From assembly GCA_944320945.1 (NCBI GenBank), contig CALUJK010000054.1, forward strand, positions 1 through 37,425: a DNA stretch of 37,425 bases, in the 5' to 3' direction. Source of the DNA: an uncultured Bacteroides sp. GTDB lineage: Bacteria; Bacteroidota; Bacteroidia; Bacteroidales; Bacteroidaceae. Positions 32,440-37,425 of this stretch are shown in pieces (positions within the stretch are counted from its first letter, which is position 1; every line of letters starts with the position of its first letter). Below the pieces are notes generated by a model. That model was not told the origin of the DNA. It worked only from the letters and a program-made list of their open reading frames with translations, and did not search any database. The translations under genes and the position numbers were made by a program.

Positions 32440-34047
32440 TTACATCTCAATAGCTTGTGCCTTAGATGTCAGATTCTCGTGTGTTTGTCCGTTAACCTTG
32501 ACGCCTTTGGCATTCTTTATCTGTAATGTATTTCCGGTAGTCTTCACTTGTACATTTTCCAGTGAAACATTTTCGGACTGACTAATGATGATGCCTTCTT
32601 TGGCTTCACTGATGATTACATCCTTGATATTTACGTTCTGGATAGGCATTTCGGGCAGTCCGTTGAAGAACATGGCACGTCCTGCGCCTTTACAAACAAC
32701 GTTTGATATATGGATGTCACGGAATGCGGGTGTCTCTTCGGTAACGGGGGGGATGGCTGCTTTCATACGTTTTGCCAAGTCTTCGTCACTTTCTTCGCCG
32801 GCACCTTTTCCGCCATAGAACAGGTCAAACAGCAACGCTTCGTGTGGAATATCGATCATGTGGATGTTATTGATGTAGATACCTTCCACTACACCACCGC
32901 GTCCACGGGTACTCTTGAAGCGCAGACCTACGTCAGTACCTAAGAATGTACAGTCGGATACATATACGTTCTTCACGCCTCCTGACATTTCACTACCTAC
33001 AACGAAACCACCATGACCGTGCAATACAGTATTGTTCTTTACAATAATGTTTTGGCAAGGCTCACCACGGTCACGTCCGTCTTTATCCTTACCGGACTTG
33101 ATACAGATAGCATCATCACCGGCATCGAAGATACAGTTGATAATAAGGGCGTTATTGCAAGATTCCAAATCTAAGGCATCACCGTTTTGTGAATACCAAG
33201 GATTGAAAACCTTTACATTGTTCAGAGTGATATGTTCGCATGACAATGGGTGCAGGCACCATGCCGGTGAGTTCTTGAATGTTACGCCTTCTAACAGTAC
33301 TTTCTTACTCTTTACAATATTCAGTAAGACAGGACGCAGCCACGGACGTACTTCATTCCATTCTTCTTCGGTTGTAAGTCCTTCCGGAGTATTGAATTCC
33401 TTTGTAGCCTTGGCACCTTTCAAAGCACCGGCAGTAGGATACCAGATGTCGTTATCCACTACACCGCCCGAGGCAACTAACGATTTCCATTGCGAAGCGG
33501 TCAGCTTGCCTTTCTTTACCGGACGCCAGCTATCGCCGGAGCCGTCAAAAGTACCATAACCTGTAATAGCTATGTTTTCAGCATTATAAGCAGAAATCGG
33601 AGATTGACAGCGACGTGTATTCAGTCCTTCGAAAGATGCGTCGATGATGGGATAAGCATTGAAATCGTCTGTGAAAACGACCAATGCGTTTACTTCTGTA
33701 TAAAGATTGACATTACTTTGCAAAACGATGGGGCCTGTCAGCCAGACACCTGCGGGGATAACAACTTTACCTCCTCCCTTGGCGTTCACATCTTTAATGG
33801 CATCGTTGATGGCTTGGGTGTTCAGCGTGATGCCGTCTCCCTTGGCTCCGAAGTCTACGATGTTAACTGTGTAGTTGGGGAAAGTCGGTTGTTGTACTTC
33901 GGGCATGCTGAACGGCAGCTCTGCCACATTAAATAATTGCTGCTTACCTGCATTGTTGTCTGTCACCGGTTGGGCACATTGTGTCAGCCATAGCGGGAGT
34001 GAAATCACTGTCAGTGCAAGCAAGGTTTGTTTAATACGTGTGTTCAT
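32440..34047 (-). CDS. GH28-family polygalacturonase, lipoprotein
   Basis: The 535-residue protein has a lipoprotein-like signal ending LTQC (Cys24; Gln before Cys is unusual). The beta-helix domain starts with V-D-F-G-A-K-G-D-G and carries the GH28 active-site blocks in order: NGDALD (288-293), G-D-D (310-312), H-G-H-G-G (343-347) and R-F-K (376-378). GH28 enzymes hydrolyse galacturonic acid linkages, either in homogalacturonan or between GalA and Rha; the exo/endo mode cannot be read from the motifs. First gene of the GH28 - GH78/sialidase - DUF4861 - GH43 operon. No acidic surface signal after the Cys, so a periplasmic location is favoured. Confidence 0.93.
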   Translation of the reverse strand: MNTRIKQTLLALTVISLPLWLTQCAQPVTDNNAGKQQLFNVAELPFSMPEVQQPTFPNYTVNIVDFGAKGDGITLNTQAINDAIKDVNAKGGGKVVIPAGVWLTGPIVLQSNVNLYTEVNALVVFTDDFNAYPIIDASFEGLNTRRCQSPISAYNAENIAITGYGTFDGSGDSWRPVKKGKLTASQWKSLVASGGVVDNDIWYPTAGALKGAKATKEFNTPEGLTTEEEWNEVRPWLRPVLLNIVKSKKVLLEGVTFKNSPAWCLHPLSCEHITLNNVKVFNPWYSQNGDALDLESCNNALIINCIFDAGDDAICIKSGKDKDGRDRGEPCQNIIVKNNTVLHGHGGFVVGSEMSGGVKNVYVSDCTFLGTDVGLRFKSTRGRGGVVEGIYINNIHMIDIPHEALLFDLFYGGKGAGEESDEDLAKRMKAAIPPVTEETPAFRDIHISNVVCKGAGRAMFFNGLPEMPIQNVNIKDVIISEAKEGIIISQSENVSLENVQVKTTGNTLQIKNAKGVKVNGQTHENLTSKAQAIEM

Positions 34048-34133
34048 TCGTGATACTTTTTATAAATAAATAGATGAATATCGGGTTGTGGTATTTTGGT
34101 AATGCAAAGATTTGTTTCAAAGTTTCTTATTGT

Positions 34134-34169
34134 TTCCCGCAAACGACTCTCACGAGCGGCATGCGGGAA
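34134..34169. other. Hairpin in the predicted leader of the GH28 operon
   Basis: TTCCCGCA (34134-34141) and TGCGGGAA (34162-34169) are perfect inverted copies with a 20-base loop. With a start near 34240 it would lie in a leader of about 190 bases on the minus strand. It is the main structured element in the gene-free stretch 34048-34394. Confidence 0.5.
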
Positions 34170-34246
34170 GAACAACAAGTGATTCATGTTAACCTAATTC
34201 TAACCTTAAATAAATATTATGAAAAAAACCTCTTAATTACCGGTTA

Positions 34247-34254
34247 CAAATGTA
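34247..34254 (-). promoter_or_regulatory. -7 box of the GH28 operon
   Basis: TACATTTG on the minus strand (34254-34247), the same octamer as at the SusC and PL1 promoters, without a clear -33 box. This fits joint control by the HTCS. Confidence 0.45.
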
Positions 34255-34360
34255 GCGTTCTTCCAGCAGATGAATGTGTACTATTTGTCAGTTTTAGTGG
34301 ATTTTTTGTGTTTCGGCCGTTTATTGAGGACGGAATTCACAATCTTATACAGATTCTTCG

Positions 34361-34368
34361 TATCTTTG
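34361..34368 (+). promoter_or_regulatory. -7 box of fabI
   Basis: TATCTTTG, exact match to TAnnTTTG, 26 bases before the fabI start; transcription would begin about 20 bases upstream of the ATG. No good -33 box was found. Confidence 0.55.
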
Positions 34369-34394
34369 CCGCTGAAATTTTTAAAATATAAAGT

Positions 34395-35252
34395 ATGAGT
34401 TACAATTTGTTGAAAGGGAAAAAGGGCATTATCTTCGGTGCCCTGAATGAACAATCCATTGCTTGGAAAGTAGCAGAGAAAGCTGTAGAAGAAGGTGCTA
34501 CCATTACGCTGTCCAATACACCGGTTGCCGTGCGTATGGGTGAGGTTTCTGCACTGGCTGAGAAATTGAATTGTGAAGTAATTCCTGCCGATGCCACCAG
34601 TGTGGAAGATTTGGAGAACGTGTTCAAACGCTCTATGGAGGTGTTAGGTGGACAAGTTGATTTCGTGTTGCATTCCATCGGTATGTCGCCTAATGTACGT
34701 AAAAAACGCACGTATGACGATTTGGATTATGATATGTTAAACAAAACGTTGGATATCTCCGCTATTTCTTTTCATAAGATGATACAAACTGCCAAGAAAA
34801 TGAACGCCATTGCTGAATATGGTTCTATCTTGGCTTTGAGTTATGTGGCTGCTCAGCGTACTTTCTATGGTTACAACGATATGGCTGATGCAAAAGCATT
34901 GCTTGAAAGTATTGCCCGTAGTTTTGGTTATATTTACGGTCGTGAGCACAATGTTCGTGTCAATACGATTTCCCAGTCTCCGACTATGACTACTGCCGGT
35001 TCGGGAGTGAAGGGCATGGATAAGTTGTTCGATTTTGCAAACCGTATGTCTCCGCTGGGTAACGCATCGGCAGACGAGTGTGCAGATTACTGTATTATGA
35101 TGTTCTCCGACCTTACCCGTAAAGTGACTATGCAGAATCTTTATCACGATGGTGGTTTCTCCAGTGTCGGAATGAGTCTCCGTGCCATGAATACGTATCA
35201 GAAAGGTTTGGAAGAGTACATGGATGCGAATGGAAATATCATCTACGGTTAA
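34395..35252 (+). CDS. fabI: Enoyl-[acyl-carrier-protein] reductase FabI
   Basis: The 285-residue cytosolic enzyme carries out the last step of each fatty-acid elongation cycle, reducing the enoyl-ACP double bond with NAD(P)H. It belongs to the short-chain dehydrogenase fold: cofactor-binding start GKKGIIFGALNEQSIAW, D-A-T-S near the adenine pocket, HSIGMSPN, and the FabI-type Y-x6-K active site in YNDMADAK. The C-terminus F-S-S-V-G-M-S is also typical. Length is slightly above that of E. coli FabI because of a C-terminal extension. It is followed by a terminator at 35282, so it is probably a single-gene unit or only loosely coupled to the next gene. Confidence 0.97.
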   Translation: MSYNLLKGKKGIIFGALNEQSIAWKVAEKAVEEGATITLSNTPVAVRMGEVSALAEKLNCEVIPADATSVEDLENVFKRSMEVLGGQVDFVLHSIGMSPNVRKKRTYDDLDYDMLNKTLDISAISFHKMIQTAKKMNAIAEYGSILALSYVAAQRTFYGYNDMADAKALLESIARSFGYIYGREHNVRVNTISQSPTMTTAGSGVKGMDKLFDFANRMSPLGNASADECADYCIMMFSDLTRKVTMQNLYHDGGFSSVGMSLRAMNTYQKGLEEYMDANGNIIYG

Positions 35253-35281
35253 GCAAGCGTTATTTGTTTGAAAGAATAAGG

Positions 35282-35309
35282 AAAAGGTGTCTGCAAAGGC
35301 ACCTTTTTG
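35282..35309 (+). terminator. Terminator after fabI
   Basis: AAAAGGTGTC and GGCACCTTTT form a 10-pair stem (one G-U) with a 6-base loop, followed by T. It lies 30 bases past the fabI stop and 17 before the next start. Confidence 0.75.
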
Positions 35310-35325
35310 ATATAAAACGCATATT

Positions 35326-36030
35326 ATGGAAACAGCTCTCTATCTTATTCCTTGTACATTAGGTGATACACCTGTGGAAACCGTATTGCCGGAGTATAAT
35401 AAGGCCATCGTGCAAGGAATTCGCCATTTCATTGTGGAAGACGTACGTTCGGCGCGCCGATTTTTGAAGAAAGTAGACCGGGAGATAGATATAGATGCTT
35501 TAACTTTTTATGCCCTAAACAAGCATACTTCGCCGGAAGCCATTTCTGGCTATTTAAAGCCGTTAGAGGCCGGTGAACCGATGGGCGTGATTTCCGAAGC
35601 AGGATGTCCGGCAGTGGCTGATCCGGGTGCGGATGTCGTAGCCATTGCACAGCGGCGTGGTTTGAAAGTAGTGCCGTTAGTTGGACCATCCTCTATCATA
35701 CTTTCTGTAATGGCATCTGGATTTAACGGACAGAGCTTTGCTTTTCATGGTTATCTTCCTATTGAGCCGGGTGAACGTGCTAAGCGCTTGAAGTTTTTGG
35801 AGCAACGTGCGTACACAGAGCATCAGACGCAGCTTTTCATAGAGACACCTTATCGGAATAATAAAATGGTGGAAGATATTCTGCATAATTGTCGTCCGCA
35901 AACCCGCCTGTGTATTGCCGCTAACATCACGTGCGAGGGAGAGTATATCCGTACGCGCACTGTCAAAGAGTGGCAAGGCCGAGTGCCGGACTTGTCTAAG
36001 ATTCCCTGTATATTCCTTATATATAAATAG
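35326..36030 (+). CDS. RsmI-like SAM-dependent methyltransferase
   Basis: The 234-residue protein belongs to the tetrapyrrole methylase (class III SAM methyltransferase) family in its RsmI-like branch, which methylates the ribose of C1402 in 16S rRNA. Seen: LYLIPCTLGDTP at the start, GVISEAGCPAVADPGADVVAIA (the conserved SAM-loop EAG-P--DPG), VVPLVGPSSIILSVMASGF and FIETPYRNNKM. It is shorter than E. coli RsmI (about 286 residues) and starts with I-P-C-T-L-G rather than the more usual A-T-P-I-G-N, so it may be the shorter Bacteroidetes paralogue with a different target. It is convergent with the next gene, with only 5 bases between stops. Confidence 0.85.
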   Translation: METALYLIPCTLGDTPVETVLPEYNKAIVQGIRHFIVEDVRSARRFLKKVDREIDIDALTFYALNKHTSPEAISGYLKPLEAGEPMGVISEAGCPAVADPGADVVAIAQRRGLKVVPLVGPSSIILSVMASGFNGQSFAFHGYLPIEPGERAKRLKFLEQRAYTEHQTQLFIETPYRNNKMVEDILHNCRPQTRLCIAANITCEGEYIRTRTVKEWQGRVPDLSKIPCIFLIYK

Positions 36031-36035
36031 CAACG

Positions 36036-36692
36036 TTATGACATAGGGGGGCAGTCCGGTGTCTGTGTCAGCAGGCGGTTGAAGTAGTAGATGCCGAACT
36101 GATTGAATAACCACGCCAGCAGCAGTACCGTCGGAGGCAGAATGTGGAACAAAATCCTATAGACTAAATCCGTTAACGGTCGGCATACCCACAAAGCAAC
36201 GGCGAAAACCAGAATGTGCAAGGTGACTAAGATAAGCAGTACACGTACCGATACGATAGTTGACTCGATACTGTGCAGGTGCTGCCGGTGAAGATTGATG
36301 TTACTATTTGCTGTTGTGGCTAAAAAAGTGGAAAAGAGAACATGATTCAGATAGAAGAGAGCAGCCATCGCCCATAGACTAAGCTCCAATGTGAGTGACA
36401 GAAGTCTGTAGTCATTAGTGTCGAAGATAAAAAGTACAGCGCCGGCAAGCAATATCAGCAGAATGGTCGATGCATACAGAATTATGGGCGTGATATGCGG
36501 ATACCGCCGTTTCCAACCGATGCAACACAATACTGCTACTCCAAAGCCTGCATATATCGCTACATCATGCGCTGTCCATTCGGAAAGCAGCATGGTGACT
36601 ATCACGGGCAGATAGCCCAGTGACTGATTATATGCGGATGATAACCGGATTGTTGTGCCCATGTTTTCCGTTGTCCTTTTATGAAGTAACAA
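36036..36692 (-). CDS. Multi-pass membrane protein, unknown function
   Basis: The 218-residue protein has about six hydrophobic segments (roughly 25-35, 44-58, 69-88, 99-120, 145-170 and 183-205), separated by short charged loops, so it is an inner-membrane protein. The last segment and its tail, QFGIYYFNRLLTQTPDCPPMS, resemble the end of small Bacteroidetes membrane families such as DUF4271, but I do not recognise it with certainty. A second start (36662) would shorten the N-terminus by 10 residues. It lies 38 bases after lipA on the same strand and may be co-transcribed with it. Confidence 0.7.
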   Translation of the reverse strand: MLLHKRTTENMGTTIRLSSAYNQSLGYLPVIVTMLLSEWTAHDVAIYAGFGVAVLCCIGWKRRYPHITPIILYASTILLILLAGAVLFIFDTNDYRLLSLTLELSLWAMAALFYLNHVLFSTFLATTANSNINLHRQHLHSIESTIVSVRVLLILVTLHILVFAVALWVCRPLTDLVYRILFHILPPTVLLLAWLFNQFGIYYFNRLLTQTPDCPPMS

Positions 36693-36730
36693 CGGACATT
36701 AGGCAAATGTTCCTTTTAACTGTTCCTTTT

Positions 36731-37425
36731 TTATGCTTTCGTTTCTCTTTTTTGCAAGATAGCCGCAGATTCGTCGGCATGATAGGACGAGCGTACCAGC
36801 GGTCCGCTTTCTACTTGCTCAAATCCTTTGCCCAGCCCGATGGCTTTGTAGCGCTCGAACTGTTCGGGAGTGACGTATTCAGTCACCGGATAGTGTTGGC
36901 GTGTGGGCTGAAGGTATTGCCCGATGGTGAGAATACGGCAGTCGGCACGGCGCAGGTCATCCATCAGTTCTTCCACTTCGGCTGTTGTTTCGCCCAGTCC
37001 CACCATGATGCCACTTTTGGAAGTGATGCCACTGGCAGAGACTTGCCGGATGACGTCGAGACTGGTGCCGTAGCGGGCGGCACTTCGGACAAGCGGAGTG
37101 ATGCGTTTCACTGTCTCCATGTTGTGCCCGATGATGTCGGGACGGGCATCGATAACGGTTTGTATTAGTTCGTGCCGGCCTTGGAAGTCCGGAATAAGCA
37201 CTTCGATGGTGGTGTTGGGATTTAACCGGCGTATCTGTCGGATAGTTTCTACCCAATGGGCAGCGCCGAGGTCGGGTAAATCGTCTCGGTCGACGGAGGT
37301 GATGACGGCATGACGCAGTTTCATCAGACGAACGGATTCTGCGACGTGTGCCGGTTCTCCGGGGTCGAGGGGACGGGGACGTCCGGTAGGCGTGTTACAG
37401 AAACGGCAGGAACGGGTACAGATAT
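36731..37425 (-). CDS. lipA: Lipoyl synthase LipA (N-terminus beyond window)
   Basis: The frame is open from the right edge and shows the radical-SAM cysteine motif CTRSCRFC just inside it, then N-T-P-T-G-R-P-R-P-L-D-P, RHAVITSVDRDDLPDLGA, a TTIEVLIPDF block, GHNMETV, SKSGIMVGLGET, TIGQYLQPTRQHYPV and VRSSYHADE at the end. These are LipA signatures; the enzyme inserts two sulfurs into octanoyl groups on lipoyl domains using two [4Fe-4S] clusters. The auxiliary cluster cysteines lie outside the window. About 231 residues are visible of roughly 285 expected. The ATG at 37324 is internal, not the true start. Confidence 0.96.
   Translation of the reverse strand, partial: ICTRSCRFCNTPTGRPRPLDPGEPAHVAESVRLMKLRHAVITSVDRDDLPDLGAAHWVETIRQIRRLNPNTTIEVLIPDFQGRHELIQTVIDARPDIIGHNMETVKRITPLVRSAARYGTSLDVIRQVSASGITSKSGIMVGLGETTAEVEELMDDLRRADCRILTIGQYLQPTRQHYPVTEYVTPEQFERYKAIGLGKGFEQVESGPLVRSSYHADESAAILQKRETKA

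Noticed and set aside
36731-37425. lipA as a truncated gene starting at 37324
   Set aside because: The reading frame continues to the window edge and contains the radical-SAM motif, so the gene is cut by the window, not broken.

Overview
The window looks like chromosomal DNA of a gut Bacteroides species. Evidence: SusC/SusD-type proteins, a hybrid two-component regulator (HTCS), many lipoproteins with Bacteroidetes-style signal peptides, NVEALA-type small peptides, and promoters of the Bacteroides form (-33 TTG-like box, about 19 bases, then TAnnTTTG) rather than -35/-10 boxes. The species cannot be fixed by reading alone. No tRNA, rRNA, transposase or CRISPR array was seen.

Region 1 (1-10,700, all genes on the minus strand) is an accessory cluster. 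It holds six predicted 6-bladed beta-propeller lipoproteins, one of them broken by a single in-frame stop codon, and three small exported Cys-containing peptides of the NVEALA type, each directly upstream of a propeller gene. It also holds a membrane-anchored thioredoxin-like protein with CxxC, and at the head a membrane-spanning regulator whose cytoplasmic end is an OmpR/PhoB-type winged helix. The spacers carry repeats. Two near-copies of a promoter-plus-hairpin unit point the opposite way (candidate small RNAs), a third copy is decayed, and a 63-bp element lies upstream of two transcription units. The regulator is divergent from the HTCS gene, and the spacer between them holds three direct copies of AGTATATCTT-type sequence exactly 23 bp apart plus an inverted copy. 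I read the cluster as a candidate, functionally undescribed envelope peptide-sensing system.

Region 2 (11,039-34,047) is a polysaccharide utilisation locus with a pectin signature. It has a 1492-residue HTCS (plus strand), a minus-strand operon SusC - SusD - DUF4957-type surface lipoprotein, a divergent PL1-type pectate lyase lipoprotein, and a second minus-strand operon GH28 - GH78/sialidase-like fusion - DUF4861 - GH43. The set fits cutting of (rhamno)galacturonan: surface cleavage by PL1, binding by SusD and the DUF4957 protein, import by SusC, then trimming of galacturonate, rhamnose and arabinose/xylose-type units, with the HTCS sensing a product in the periplasm. A phosphoglycolate-phosphatase-like HAD gene sits between the two operons, its 3' end overlapping the PL1 gene. 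Strong palindromic terminators close the HTCS and the second operon.

Region 3 (34,395-37,425) is housekeeping: fabI, an RsmI-like methyltransferase, an unrecognised multi-pass membrane protein and lipA, which runs off the right edge.
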